From NCBI GenBank assembly GCA_944376265.1, contig CALWCD010000021.1:1-34011 (forward strand): 34,011 bases of DNA, given 5' to 3'. The position numbers were made by a program, and so were the translations under genes. Of the stretch, positions 23,838-32,850 are shown piece after piece. A model generated the notes under the pieces. That model did not search any database. It was not told the DNA's origin and worked only from the letters and a program-made list of their open reading frames with translations. Numbering within the stretch: the stretch's first letter is position 1; each line of letters opens with the position of its first letter. This stretch comes from an uncultured Clostridia bacterium. Lineage in GTDB: Bacteria > Bacillota > Clostridia > Oscillospirales > Acutalibacteraceae.

Positions 23838-24977
23838 TTATTCCTCCGTCAGCCGGATGGGAACCCCGTTTACCTCCACGCCCCCCTCGGCCCGGATGAG
23901 GATGTACCCCGCCCCGTCGATGATCCTGGTTTCCACCAGGTCGGCCCGCTCCGGGTTGACCTTGATGGTCACGTCGGGAGTGCGCACCTCGAACTTCTTC
24001 TTGTCCACCAGGTTCTGGGGGCAGACCCGGGCGTCCGCGCCGAACTCCTCCTCAAACCGCTGGGCGAAGGCTTCCCGGTGCTCCTCTCCCACGCCGCTGG
24101 CGGAAAGCACCAGCTCCAGGGCGCCCTTGGAAAGCACCAGAGGCTCCGGGTCCTTGTTTTCCTTGTGCTCCTCCATCAGGTTTACGATCTGCCCCTGCAC
24201 CGACTGGATCACCTCCATGCTGCAGTCGCTTTCCAGGGTCTCTGTGAGCAGGGACTGAAAGGTCTCCTTCTGGGCGTCGGCGGGAGGGGGCAGCTCCCGG
24301 CGGAACAGGGCGTCCACCAGCTCCTGGTGGCTCTCGGCAGTGTTCTTGGTGTAGTACAGCGTCTCGTACAGGTTGGCGCACCGGTCGTCAAAGGCGGGGA
24401 ACAGGAACCCCGCTTCCGGAGGGGACACCACCCAGTCCACGTCCCGGTTGCGGAACAGGTTTTCGGGGATGTGGTAGCTGAGCACCGGCTTGGTCTGCTT
24501 TACCGGGCACAGGCTGCACAGAATGTAGGAGTACACCGTGTCGGAGGCGTCCTCTAAAGTGCCCCCGTCCCTGCCCCGGTAGGGCACGTCGTAGGAGTCG
24601 TAGGCCAGCAGAATAAGATAGCCGCTCCCTTCCAGCCGGAAGCTTTCCGCCACCTGCTGGAACAAGGCCGCGGCCGCTTCTTCGTCCTTTAACTCCGAGT
24701 CCCGCAGGGCCATCAGCAGCTTGTGCTCCGGGCTGTCTACCACCTGAGAGGTGGAGAAAGACAGGCCGATCAGGTTCCGCCCCAGGCCGCCGGACAGGGT
24801 CCGCCGCAGCAGGGAAAGCAGGTTCTCCCCCTCCTCCTGGGGCATCAGGGCCAGAGACTGGTCGAACTGAGAGACAATCTCCCCCTGCTCGCTGACATAG
24901 CACCCCCGCACATGGGTGACGCTGCTCTTTTCCGGCCGGAACCGGCGGCGGATCTCCGCCACTTCCTTCTCGTTCAT
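23838..24977 (-). CDS. DUF4317 family protein
   Basis: Function unknown; 379 residues, soluble, with no signal or membrane segment. The N-terminus MNEKEVAEIRRRFRPEKSSVTHVRGCYVS and the central LILLAYDSYDVPYRGRDG are what I associate with DUF4317 proteins of Clostridia. The C-terminal part (about 300-379) ends in a small beta-rich segment (VTIKVNPERADLVETRIIDG). The ATG at 24977 follows AAGGAGGA. It has its own promoter (25012-25040). No clear terminator follows; the strong promoter of the structured RNA lies 50-60 bases beyond the stop. Neighbours give no hint of its role. Confidence 0.85.
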   Translation of the reverse strand: MNEKEVAEIRRRFRPEKSSVTHVRGCYVSEQGEIVSQFDQSLALMPQEEGENLLSLLRRTLSGGLGRNLIGLSFSTSQVVDSPEHKLLMALRDSELKDEEAAAALFQQVAESFRLEGSGYLILLAYDSYDVPYRGRDGGTLEDASDTVYSYILCSLCPVKQTKPVLSYHIPENLFRNRDVDWVVSPPEAGFLFPAFDDRCANLYETLYYTKNTAESHQELVDALFRRELPPPADAQKETFQSLLTETLESDCSMEVIQSVQGQIVNLMEEHKENKDPEPLVLSKGALELVLSASGVGEEHREAFAQRFEEEFGADARVCPQNLVDKKKFEVRTPDVTIKVNPERADLVETRIIDGAGYILIRAEGGVEVNGVPIRLTEE

Positions 24978-25011
24978 GGGATCTCCTCCTTAAATTTACG
25001 CGATGGCTTTC

Positions 25012-25040
25012 ATTATACCCCAAAGGAAAGACGGCCGCAA
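25012..25040 (-). promoter_or_regulatory. Sigma-A promoter of the DUF4317 gene
   Basis: Minus strand TTGCGG (25035-25040), 17-base spacer, TATAAT (25012-25017). The -35 box lies immediately after the T run of the upstream kinase terminator. Confidence 0.8.
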
Positions 25041-25072
25041 GAAAAAAGGCTCCCCCGCAGGAGAGCCTTTTT
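25041..25072 (-). terminator. Terminator of the FGGY kinase gene
   Basis: Stem AAAAAGGCTC (25043-25052) with GAGCCTTTTT (25063-25072). On the minus strand the T run reaches 25042, one base before the DUF4317 -35 box. Confidence 0.9.
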
Positions 25073-25087
25073 CAGACGAATTCCACC

Positions 25088-26686
25088 TTATTTCAACGCT
25101 TCTCCGGCTGCCTTTTCCACGGCAAGACCTGCCTTGTACCGCTGGATGTACCGGCCGAAGCCTTCCTGGTCCTCCGCCTTGGGCGCCACGCAGTCCCCTG
25201 CCGCCCCGGCGAACACCTTCTGCTCCAGGTAATCCGCCAGAGACTCGCCCTCCTGGCGGTTCTTCCGGTAAGCGGCCAGCAGAGCCATGCCCCAGGGGCC
25301 GCCCTCGCCGGCGGTCTCCATAACGGCTACCGGCACGCCCAGGGCTCCCGCCAGCAGCTGCTGGCCCACGCCCTTGGTCTTGAACAGGCCGCCGTGGCCG
25401 TAGAGCTTCTCCACTTCCACCTGTTCCTTCCACAAAATGTCCATGCCGATCTGCAGGGTCGCCATGGCGGCGTACAGCTGGGCCCGCATGAAGTTGCCCA
25501 GGGTGAGCTTGTTCTCCGGCTGACGCACCAGCAGGGGACGGCCTTCCTCCAGCCCGGTGACAGGCTCGCCGGAATAGCAGTTGTAGCTCACAAGGCCGCC
25601 GCAGTCGGGGTCGCCCTCCAACGCCTTGAAGTACAGCAGGTCGTACAGCTCCCACTTCTTCAGCTTGGTGCCGGCAGCTTCCAGCAGCTGGTCAAACAGC
25701 CGCACCCAGGCATCCAGATCGGAGGTGCAGGTGTTCACATGGACCATGGCCACCGGCATGCCGTCGGGGGTGGTCACCATGTCGATTTCGGGATACACCT
25801 TGGAAAGGGGCTTCTCCAGCACCACCATGGCAAACACGGACGTGCCCGCGGACACGTTGCCCGTGCGCACCCGGACGCTGTTGGTGGCCACCATGCCCGT
25901 GCCCGCGTCGCCCTCGGGAGGCGCCAGGGGAGCGCCGGGCTCCAGGGTGCCGGTGGGGTCCAGCAGCTTGGCGCCTTCCGCAGTGAGGCATCCCGCCTCG
26001 CCGCCGGCGGGCACCACCTTGGGCAGGATGTCCATCAGCTTCCAGGGCAGGTGCTTGTCCTCCACCAGCTTGTCGAATTTCTCCACCATGGCCATGTCGT
26101 AGCCGGCGGCGCTGCTGTCAATGGGGAACACGCCAGAAGCCTCGCCGGTGCCCAGCACCTTTTCCCCGGTGAGCTTCCAGTGGATGTACCCGGCCAGGGT
26201 GGTCAGGTAGCCGATCTTGTCCACATGGTCCTCGCCCAGGCGGATGGCCCGGTACAGGTGGGCAATGCTCCACCGCTGGGGAATGTTGAAGCCCAAAAGC
26301 TCCGTCAGCTGGGCGGACTCCTTTTCGGTGATGGTGTTCCGCCAGGTGCGGAACTCGCACAGCTGCTCCCCGTTCTTGTCAAAGGGGAGATAGCCGTGCA
26401 TCATGGCGGAAAAGCCCAGGGCGCCCAGGCGCTTCAAGGGCTCGCCGTACTTCTCCTGCACCTCCTGGGCCATTTGGGCGTAGGCGCTCTGAATGCCCTT
26501 CCAGGCCTGCTCCATGGGATAGGTCCACACGCCGTCCTTCAAACTGTTTTCCCAGTCGAAGGCGCCGGAAGCGATGGGGGCGTGGTCCGGCCCAATGAGC
26601 ACCGCCTTGATGCGGGTGGAGCCCAGCTCGATGCCCAGAGCGGTCTGGCCCTGGCGTACAGCCTCTTTGATCTCTTCAAGTTTCAT
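25088..26686 (-). CDS. FGGY-family carbohydrate kinase
   Basis: ATP-dependent phosphorylation of a sugar or sugar alcohol; 532 residues with the two actin-like domains of the family. The N-terminal phosphate loop is [17 protein letters not shown] (16-32). The adenosine-side loop is AGTSVFAMV, and the C-terminal segment [22 protein letters not shown] matches the FGGY signature region. It most resembles xylulokinase-like members, but substrate cannot be assigned and no sugar isomerase or transporter is adjacent. The ATG at 26686 has GGGAGG 11 bases upstream, rather long but the best available. A much longer open frame upstream is not supported. A TAAAAT -10 box with a weak -35 box lies just upstream, at about 26741. 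Confidence 0.88.
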   Translation of the reverse strand: MKLEEIKEAVRQGQTALGIELGSTRIKAVLIGPDHAPIASGAFDWENSLKDGVWTYPMEQAWKGIQSAYAQMAQEVQEKYGEPLKRLGALGFSAMMHGYLPFDKNGEQLCEFRTWRNTITEKESAQLTELLGFNIPQRWSIAHLYRAIRLGEDHVDKIGYLTTLAGYIHWKLTGEKVLGTGEASGVFPIDSSAAGYDMAMVEKFDKLVEDKHLPWKLMDILPKVVPAGGEAGCLTAEGAKLLDPTGTLEPGAPLAPPEGDAGTGMVATNSVRVRTGNVSAGTSVFAMVVLEKPLSKVYPEIDMVTTPDGMPVAMVHVNTCTSDLDAWVRLFDQLLEAAGTKLKKWELYDLLYFKALEGDPDCGGLVSYNCYSGEPVTGLEEGRPLLVRQPENKLTLGNFMRAQLYAAMATLQIGMDILWKEQVEVEKLYGHGGLFKTKGVGQQLLAGALGVPVAVMETAGEGGPWGMALLAAYRKNRQEGESLADYLEQKVFAGAAGDCVAPKAEDQEGFGRYIQRYKAGLAVEKAAGEALK

Positions 26687-26829
26687 AATCGGAATGACCT
26701 CCCGTTGGCAATTGAATGGTATGTACATTTTACCACATTCCCCGGCGTTTTGCACCTGTTTTCCTGCCTTTTGCAAAAATATTTCCAAAACCGTCCTGTT
26801 CCTTCCCCGGATTTTCTTTGCCCATCGCC

Positions 26830-26858
26830 TTGTCCTGAGGGCGGGAATCTGGTATAAT
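26830..26858 (+). promoter_or_regulatory. Sigma-A promoter of the DUF1846 gene
   Basis: TTGTCC (26830-26835), 17-base spacer, TATAAT (26853-26858), about 65 bases before the ATG. Confidence 0.8.
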
Positions 26859-26924
26859 GGTCTCCAGGCGCGTAAAGGCGTCTGTTTTTGTGAAGAACAC
26901 TTTAGCATAAATGGGGGAATGGGA

Positions 26925-28415
26925 ATGGGGAACACCATTGGTTTTGACAACGAGAAATACCTGCGGATGCAGTCGGAGAAGATCCGGGAGCGCATCCACA
27001 TGTTCGGAGGCAAGCTTTACCTGGAGTTCGGCGGCAAGCTGTTCGACGACTACCACGCCTCCCGGGTGCTGCCCGGCTTCAAGCCCGACAGCAAGGTGAA
27101 CATGCTGCTCCAGCTGAAGGACCAGGCGGAGATTGTCATTGTCATCAACGCTTCGGACATTGAGAAGAACAAGGTGCGGGGCGATTTGGGCATCACTTAC
27201 GACGTGGACGTGTTGCGGCTTATCGACGCCTTCCGGGGCATTGGCCTGTACGTGGGCAGCGTGGTGCTGACCCAGTTCTCCGCCCAGCCCGCCGCCGAGG
27301 CCTTCCAGAACCGGCTGGAGGCGTTGGGCGTGAAGGTGTTCCGCCACTACACCATTCCCAGCTACCCCTCCAATATTCCCTTCATCGTCAGCGACGAGGG
27401 CTTTGGCAAAAACGAGTATGTGGAGACCAGCCGCAGCCTGGTGGTGGTCACCGCTCCCGGCCCCGGCAGCGGCAAAATGGCCACCTGCCTGTCCCAGCTG
27501 TACCACGAGTACAAGCGGGGGGTAAAGGCCGGCTACGCCAAGTTCGAAACCTTCCCCATTTGGAACCTGCCCCTCAACCACCCGGTAAACCTGGCCTACG
27601 AGGCCGCCACCGCAGATCTCAACGACGTGAACATGATCGACCCCTTCCACCTGGAAGCCTACGGGGAGACTGCCGTGAACTACAACCGGGACGTGGAAGT
27701 GTTCCCGGTGCTCAACGCCATGCTGGAGAAGATCGCCGGGGAGTCCCCCTACAAATCTCCCACGGACATGGGGGTGAACATGGCGGGCAACTGCATTGTG
27801 GACGATGAAGTCTGCTGCCGTGCCGCCTGCCAGGAGATCATTCGCCGGTATTACAGCGCCCTGTGCGACCAGCGCCAGGAGGGCGCCCTCACCGGAGACG
27901 AGGTGTACAAGGTGGAGCTGCTGATGAACAAGGCAGGGGTCTCCCCGGAGGACCGGCCCGTCATCGCCCCGGCCCTGGAGCGGGCGGAACAGACCGGCCT
28001 GCCCGCGGCGGCCATCCAGCTGCCCGACGGGAAGATCGTCACCGGCAAGACCTCCGCTCTGCTGGGCGCCTCTTCCGCGGCCCTGCTCAACGCCTTAAAG
28101 GCCCTGGGAGGCATTCAGAAGGACATCCATTTGATCTCCCCCATCATCATCGAGCCTATCCAGAAGCTGAAGACCACCCATCTGGGCAGCGTGAATCCCC
28201 GGCTTCACACCGACGAGATCCTCATTGCCCTGTCCATCTGCGCGGCCACCAATCCCACTGCGGAGCTGGCCATGCAGCAGCTTCCCAAGCTGCGGGGCTG
28301 CGAGGTCCACTCCACGGTGATCCTCTCCCACGTGGACGAGGACACCTTCCGGCGGCTGGGCATGAACCTGACCTGCGAGCCTCAGTACCAGTCCAAAAAG
28401 CTGTACCACAAATAA
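26925..28415 (+). CDS. DUF1846 family protein
   Basis: Soluble 496-residue protein, the family's usual size; biochemical function is not established as far as I know. Strong family signatures are [18 protein letters not shown] near the N-terminus, [38 protein letters not shown] with a P-loop-like GPGSGKMA, and [17 protein letters not shown]. The C-terminal [18 protein letters not shown] is also conserved in my memory of the family. The glycine-rich loop hints at nucleotide binding, which is inference. Of two adjacent ATGs, 26925 is preferred because GGGGG stands 7 bases upstream; 26919 would have only one base of spacing. It is a single-gene unit with its own promoter and terminator. Confidence 0.9.
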   Translation: MGNTIGFDNEKYLRMQSEKIRERIHMFGGKLYLEFGGKLFDDYHASRVLPGFKPDSKVNMLLQLKDQAEIVIVINASDIEKNKVRGDLGITYDVDVLRLIDAFRGIGLYVGSVVLTQFSAQPAAEAFQNRLEALGVKVFRHYTIPSYPSNIPFIVSDEGFGKNEYVETSRSLVVVTAPGPGSGKMATCLSQLYHEYKRGVKAGYAKFETFPIWNLPLNHPVNLAYEAATADLNDVNMIDPFHLEAYGETAVNYNRDVEVFPVLNAMLEKIAGESPYKSPTDMGVNMAGNCIVDDEVCCRAACQEIIRRYYSALCDQRQEGALTGDEVYKVELLMNKAGVSPEDRPVIAPALERAEQTGLPAAAIQLPDGKIVTGKTSALLGASSAALLNALKALGGIQKDIHLISPIIIEPIQKLKTTHLGSVNPRLHTDEILIALSICAATNPTAELAMQQLPKLRGCEVHSTVILSHVDEDTFRRLGMNLTCEPQYQSKKLYHK

Positions 28416-28442
28416 CCCCTGGGGACTAAATTTTGAAACAAG

Positions 28443-28466
28443 GCGGCCGGAAAGGCCGCTTTTTTT
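28443..28466 (+). terminator. Terminator of the DUF1846 gene
   Basis: GCGGCC (28443-28448), loop GGAAA, GGCCGC (28454-28459), then seven Ts. Confidence 0.92.
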
Positions 28467-28525
28467 GCAACCAAACTGGCGTTTTCCGGATTCTTATAGA
28501 CGGAGGAACAAAGGAGGGGAAGGAT

Positions 28526-29071
28526 TTGAAAAAGGAGATTGACCGCAAACTGCTCACCACCCTGAAAGCCCAGGACCCACGGGCCCTGGAATCCGCCATT
28601 GACCGTTACAGCCCCTATGTGGCCGGGGTGCTCCGAAAAGTGCTGGGAACGCTGGGCACCCGGGAGGACCTGGAGGAACTGGCCTCCGATGTGTTTGTGG
28701 CATTGTGGCGCGGCGCCGAAACCCTTCGGGAGGACAGCGACCTGAAGCTGTGGCTGGGGGTGGTGGCCCGCAACCGGGCCCTGAAACACCTGCGGGGCCT
28801 TCGGCTGGAGCTGCCCCTGGACGAGGACATCCTCCCAGGCGGGGAAGAATCCCCCGGCCGGTTCTGGGAGCGCCGGGAAGAGGCCCAGGCTGTGCGGGAC
28901 GCCGTGCTGCAGCTGGACGCCCAGGATCAGGAGATCTTCCTTCGGCACTATTTCTGGCGTCATGGGGTGCGCCAGATCGCCCTGGAGCTGGACATGAAGG
29001 AATCCACGGTGAAGAGCCGCCTGAAACGGGGCCGAGACAAACTGCGGACCATTTTGAAAAAGGAGGACTAA
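28526..29071 (+). CDS. Sigma-70 family (ECF-like) RNA polymerase sigma factor
   Basis: Alternative sigma factor of 181 residues with regions 2 and 4 only. Region 2 is about 22-90 (IDRYSPYVAGVLRKVL, DLEELASDVFVALWRG, DLKLWLGVVARNRALKHLR). Region 4 is about 125-178, with the helix-turn-helix IALELDMKESTVKSRLKRGRDKL. The start is TTG at 28526, because AAGGAGG stands 8 bases upstream. The longer frame from 28433 runs through the DUF1846 terminator and lacks a ribosome-binding site. The stop is 2 bases before the ATG of the next gene, a probable anti-sigma factor. I see no convincing promoter, including a self-recognised ECF type. Confidence 0.92.
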   Translation: MKKEIDRKLLTTLKAQDPRALESAIDRYSPYVAGVLRKVLGTLGTREDLEELASDVFVALWRGAETLREDSDLKLWLGVVARNRALKHLRGLRLELPLDEDILPGGEESPGRFWERREEAQAVRDAVLQLDAQDQEIFLRHYFWRHGVRQIALELDMKESTVKSRLKRGRDKLRTILKKED

Positions 29072-29073
29072 CC

Positions 29074-30741
29074 ATGCGCGATCTGGATCGACTGCTGACA
29101 AACACGTTTCCCGAAGAGTTGAAAAAAGTTCCTCCCGCTCTGGTGGACAAAAAAGCCGTAGCCGCCAAAACCTTTGAAAAACTGGGTCTGGAACAGCCCG
29201 CCAAGCACCCCCGTCCCCAGGGGGAATGGGTTTCCCCCACCCCCTACCGGCGCCGTCCCTGGGCGGTGCTTGCCGCCTGCCTCATGCTGGCCGTGCTGGC
29301 GGGAGTGGGCATTACCCTGCGGCCCATGCTCACTCCCAACGCCCACCAGGAGCCTCTCCCCGCTGGGACCTACCTGGAATGCGCCGTGGCGAAGGTCTCC
29401 TTTGACCAGGAGCAGTGGGCCGTTGTCCTGGACCTGGAAGCCAAGACCGACCTGGACCTGGACCACCCCGACGCCCCCACCGGGTACGACTTGACAGCTT
29501 ATGTGAGCCGGACCACAAGCTCCACACGGAGCAGCTTGGCGGGGCTGAACCAGGAAGCCCTGACCCACTGGACCGAGACCGGGGAGGACACCTACCGCTG
29601 CGAGAATATCACTCTGGAAATCGATCCGGTATTTCAGGCGCAGAACCAGCTGATGGGAGAACAGGACCTGAACCTGGAACTGTTCGCGTACTTTGGGGAG
29701 AAGAACGCCATCGGCACCCGGGAGAACTACCTGATGGCGGAAACTCCCTTTACGGTGGATCTGCCCTCACCTTTGGACGCTTTCGCTCCCTCAACCGCCA
29801 CCTATTTCGATCTTTCCGTATCCGATGCAACCTTTGACCAGCCGAATGGGACTATCGTTCTCACGCTGGAAGCCAAAACCGACATGGAACTGGACAACGA
29901 AACCGCTCAGCTGCTTTTCTACTCTTGGTTTTACAGTCTGTACTTGGGCAAGGACAGCACTCAGGATGTGGACCTTGGCGACTACGCCGGCGCCGATTTG
30001 GACTCTCTGACCCAATGGACTCAAACCGGTGAAGAAACCTATCGAAGCGCCCCGGTGACCATCCCTATCCCGTCCGATTTCTTAGAACAAAGCGGCCTGA
30101 AAGGGACTACCTCCGGTTCCCTGCACCTTACCGTCTCCATTTGGACCAAGGTTGAGATTGACCCGGTCCAGTTCTTCTCCACAGCTGACTTTACTGTGGA
30201 ACTGCCTGGAGCGGAAGAAAACCATGGAAACCAGACAGCTGCCGGTCTTTTGAAAGGCGATGACCTGGCCACCTATGAAAAATCATACGGGCAGCCCTGG
30301 GACACAGCAGTCCAGGAGCTGGGCCTTTCGGAAAACCAAGTGACCCCGTGTCCGGAGGCTGGATTGTGGGAAACAGGCGAACAGCGCAGCATTGCCGACC
30401 AGGAGTTTGAGTGGTTCCTGCTGTCTGACGTGACAACGGATGAGTTGTATGGGTACTGGTACAGGTATCAAGGGACAGAGGAAACTCAGATTCTGCAAAC
30501 TGCGGATCGAATACTGTCAGAAGCACAGGAATCCTATGGGGAGCCCACCACATACCCCGGCTCACTGAATCGCCTTTCGGCATTGGATGAGGACACATGG
30601 AACCACGCTGTAGAAAAAGGCCAGATTCAAGACTGGTACGAAGAGTGGAGCATAGGAGAAAACACTCGCTGCACCCTTACATTGACCGTGATGGACAATG
30701 ATACTGCCTGTGTTCTTATAGAGTATCGCCTTGCCTCCTAA
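29074..30741 (+). CDS. Probable transmembrane anti-sigma factor with duplicated extracytoplasmic domain
   Basis: Likely partner and inhibitor of the adjacent sigma factor. The 555-residue protein has a cytosolic N-terminus (1-62), one membrane helix (63-82, WAVLAACLMLAVLAGVGITL) and a large outer part. The outer part has two related repeats, about 99-230 and 242-377. They share VAKVSFDQ/VSDATFDQ, VVLDLEAKTDLDLD/VLTLEAKTDMELD, ALTHWTETGEDTYR/SLTQWTQTGEETYR and TPFTVDLP/ADFTVELP. A unique C-terminal domain (380-555) follows. No zinc-type anti-sigma HxxxCxxC motif is present, so the anti-sigma role rests on gene order and topology. The ATG at 29074 follows GGAGG. GC content falls visibly in the 3' half, from about 29760. 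Confidence 0.75.
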   Translation: MRDLDRLLTNTFPEELKKVPPALVDKKAVAAKTFEKLGLEQPAKHPRPQGEWVSPTPYRRRPWAVLAACLMLAVLAGVGITLRPMLTPNAHQEPLPAGTYLECAVAKVSFDQEQWAVVLDLEAKTDLDLDHPDAPTGYDLTAYVSRTTSSTRSSLAGLNQEALTHWTETGEDTYRCENITLEIDPVFQAQNQLMGEQDLNLELFAYFGEKNAIGTRENYLMAETPFTVDLPSPLDAFAPSTATYFDLSVSDATFDQPNGTIVLTLEAKTDMELDNETAQLLFYSWFYSLYLGKDSTQDVDLGDYAGADLDSLTQWTQTGEETYRSAPVTIPIPSDFLEQSGLKGTTSGSLHLTVSIWTKVEIDPVQFFSTADFTVELPGAEENHGNQTAAGLLKGDDLATYEKSYGQPWDTAVQELGLSENQVTPCPEAGLWETGEQRSIADQEFEWFLLSDVTTDELYGYWYRYQGTEETQILQTADRILSEAQESYGEPTTYPGSLNRLSALDEDTWNHAVEKGQIQDWYEEWSIGENTRCTLTLTVMDNDTACVLIEYRLAS

Positions 30742-30789
30742 ATTCGATTGCCGCAAACACCGGAATGCTCAGCTCTGTGAACACGGAAA

Positions 30790-30827
30790 CGGCCCTGGGG
30801 GAATTCCCCGGGGCCGGTTTTTCTTTT
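30790..30827 (+). terminator. Terminator of the sigma/anti-sigma operon
   Basis: Eleven-base stem 30790-30800 with 30106-style GC-rich partner at 30806-30816 (one T-G pair), loop GAATT, then GTTTTTCTTTTT. The remaining 180 bases to the next gene hold only its promoter. Confidence 0.9.
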
Positions 30828-30953
30828 TCCGTGAAAAGCATGGTTCCGGCGACTAATGCCCGGCCTTTTCAGCCACACTAGCAGATTGAGCGGGCCCGGG
30901 GCCGACGCTCCCCATAAGCTCGAAATTCCGGGAAAACTTGGGAATCCTCGGGA

Positions 30954-30982
30954 TTGACGGGGAATACGCCCGGCGGTACAAT
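30954..30982 (+). promoter_or_regulatory. Sigma-A promoter of the deacetylase gene
   Basis: TTGACG (30954-30959), 17-base spacer, TACAAT (30977-30982), about 27 bases before the ATG. Confidence 0.85.
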
Positions 30983-31008
30983 AGAGTTGAGAAAGGAGCG
31001 CGAAAAAC

Positions 31009-32742
31009 ATGGGAAGAAAACTGTCTTGTTTCGCCCTGGCGCTGACACTGCTCTGCGCCGGGATCTTCACCGGCGTGCCCGGGGAAAAAGTCTGGGCCGC
31101 CGGCAGCACAAAGCTGATCGCCTTCACCTTTGACGACGGCCCCTCCTACAACACCCCCACCCTCCTGGACGGCCTGAAGCAGCGAGGGGCCCACGCCACC
31201 TTCTTTATGGCAGGCGTCAACGGGAGCAGCGGCATCGTCAATCAATCCCACCTGCTGGACCGGATGCGGGACGAAGGCCACCAGCTGGCAAACCACACCT
31301 ACAGCCACATTGTGCCCTTTGACGCCCAGTCCGCTTCCACCATCAGCAGCCAGGCCAGCCGGGTGGAGGAGCTGCTGTTCCAGCACATGGGCGGCAGCTA
31401 CACCGACATGGTGCGCACCCCCGGCGGGGCCACCGGAGGCCTGGTGAAACAGACGGTCCCCGCGCCTCTGATCAACTGGAGCGTGGACACCCTGGACTGG
31501 AAGTACCGCAACGAAACCACCGTGTACCACAACATTCTGTCCGCCGCAGGGGATGGGTCCATCGTGCTGCTCCACGACCTGTACTCCACCAGCGTGAAGG
31601 CGGCTCTCCGGGCCATGGACACCCTGCAGAAACAGGGGTACGAGTTTGTCACCGTGGCGGAACTGCTCCGCCGCCGGGGGATCACACCGGAGAACGGCAA
31701 GGTGTACAACAGCGCCCCCAACAAGGGGACCACCCTTCCCTCCTATCAGGCCCCTGTCATCTCCTCTCAGCCCGGCTCCGCAGCCGTGCAGGTCACCTTT
31801 TCCTCGGGGGACGGGCTGCCCCTTTACTATACCACCGACGGGTCTCTGCCAAACCTGGGGAGCAAACGGTACACAGGGCCCATTTCCATCACCAAGAACA
31901 CCACCTTCACGGTGGCGGGCATTGACAAATACGGCACCCGCACCCAGGCGGTCACCCAGACCGTGGCGGGCATGCCCCGGGCGGCCGCGCCCCGCATCTC
32001 CTACGAAAACGGCCTGCTCACCCTGACGGCGGTCACCCAGGGCACCCAGGTGTACTTCACCTCCGACGGGTCCCAGCCCACTTCCGCCAGCACCCTGTAC
32101 ACGGGTAGCTTTCCCCCCACGGTGACCACCAAATGCGTGGCCGCGGGCGAGGGCTACCTGGACAGCCCGGTGGTCACCTGCACCCTCACCCTTTACGGGC
32201 GGCTGTTCACCGACGTGGGTGCGGAACAGTGGTTTTACCCCAGCGTGAGCACCGCAGTGCACCTGGGGCTGATGGACGGCACGGGGACCACCGTCTTTTC
32301 CCCCAATCTTTCCCTCACACGGGCTCAGGCGGCCCAGATCTTTTACAACCTGGAGGGAAAGCCCGAAGCCTCCGGTGACAGCGGCTTTTCCGACGCGGCG
32401 GGCCACTGGGCGGCCGCGCCCATTGGGTGGGCTCATGAGCACGGAGTGGTAAGCGGCTACCCGGACGGCACCTTCCGGCCGGAAAAAGGGGTAACCCGCC
32501 AGGAATTCGCCCAGATGCTCTACAACTACGGGGCCTACAAGGGATGGGACCTTCGGGGTGCCGGGGACCTGAGCGTCTATCCCGACAGCGGCAAGGTCCA
32601 GCCCTGGGCGCGCACCGCTTTGGGATGGGCCAACAGCGTGGGCCTGCTGAACGGCCACAGCAGCGGGCTGATCGACCCTCTGGGGTACACCCAGCGGAGT
32701 CAGGCCGCCGTCATTCTGACAAAGCTTTCCCGATACCTGTAA
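31009..32742 (+). CDS. Secreted polysaccharide deacetylase (NodB domain) with beta-sandwich repeats and SLH domains
   Basis: Surface enzyme predicted to deacetylate N-acetylated or O-acetylated glycans such as peptidoglycan; substrate unproven. The 577 residues start with a signal peptide (1-31, cleavage near VWA-AG). The NodB domain has TFDDGP (40-45), metal ligands H96 and H100 in HTYSH, RTPGG (136-140), D160 in NWSVDTLDW and H189 in LLHD. Next come two similar segments with YYTTDGSLPNLGSKRYTGP and YFTSDGSQPTSASTLYTGSF. These look like chitobiase/hexosaminidase C-terminal-type domains. Three SLH repeats follow from about residue 398 (FTDVGAEQWFYPSV, FSDAAGHWAAAPIGWA, YPDSGKVQPWARTALGWA), which would bind secondary wall polymer. 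The ATG at 31009 follows AAAGGAG. Confidence 0.92.
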   Translation: MGRKLSCFALALTLLCAGIFTGVPGEKVWAAGSTKLIAFTFDDGPSYNTPTLLDGLKQRGAHATFFMAGVNGSSGIVNQSHLLDRMRDEGHQLANHTYSHIVPFDAQSASTISSQASRVEELLFQHMGGSYTDMVRTPGGATGGLVKQTVPAPLINWSVDTLDWKYRNETTVYHNILSAAGDGSIVLLHDLYSTSVKAALRAMDTLQKQGYEFVTVAELLRRRGITPENGKVYNSAPNKGTTLPSYQAPVISSQPGSAAVQVTFSSGDGLPLYYTTDGSLPNLGSKRYTGPISITKNTTFTVAGIDKYGTRTQAVTQTVAGMPRAAAPRISYENGLLTLTAVTQGTQVYFTSDGSQPTSASTLYTGSFPPTVTTKCVAAGEGYLDSPVVTCTLTLYGRLFTDVGAEQWFYPSVSTAVHLGLMDGTGTTVFSPNLSLTRAQAAQIFYNLEGKPEASGDSGFSDAAGHWAAAPIGWAHEHGVVSGYPDGTFRPEKGVTRQEFAQMLYNYGAYKGWDLRGAGDLSVYPDSGKVQPWARTALGWANSVGLLNGHSSGLIDPLGYTQRSQAAVILTKLSRYL

Positions 32743-32850
32743 GGGAGTTTTCCCGGGGGACGCCGCAGGTTTTCGGGAAGTTTGCCCGGGAGCAGCTCTG
32801 TTTTGCGGGCTCCCGAACCAATCGAAACTTTTTGGAAGGTGGAGAAACTT

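Noticed and set aside
26687..27013. N-terminal extension of the FGGY kinase
   Set aside because: It overlaps the divergent DUF1846 promoter and start; family alignment begins at 26686.
28433..28525. N-terminal extension of the sigma factor
   Set aside because: It passes through the DUF1846 terminator; the TTG at 28526 has a proper ribosome-binding site.
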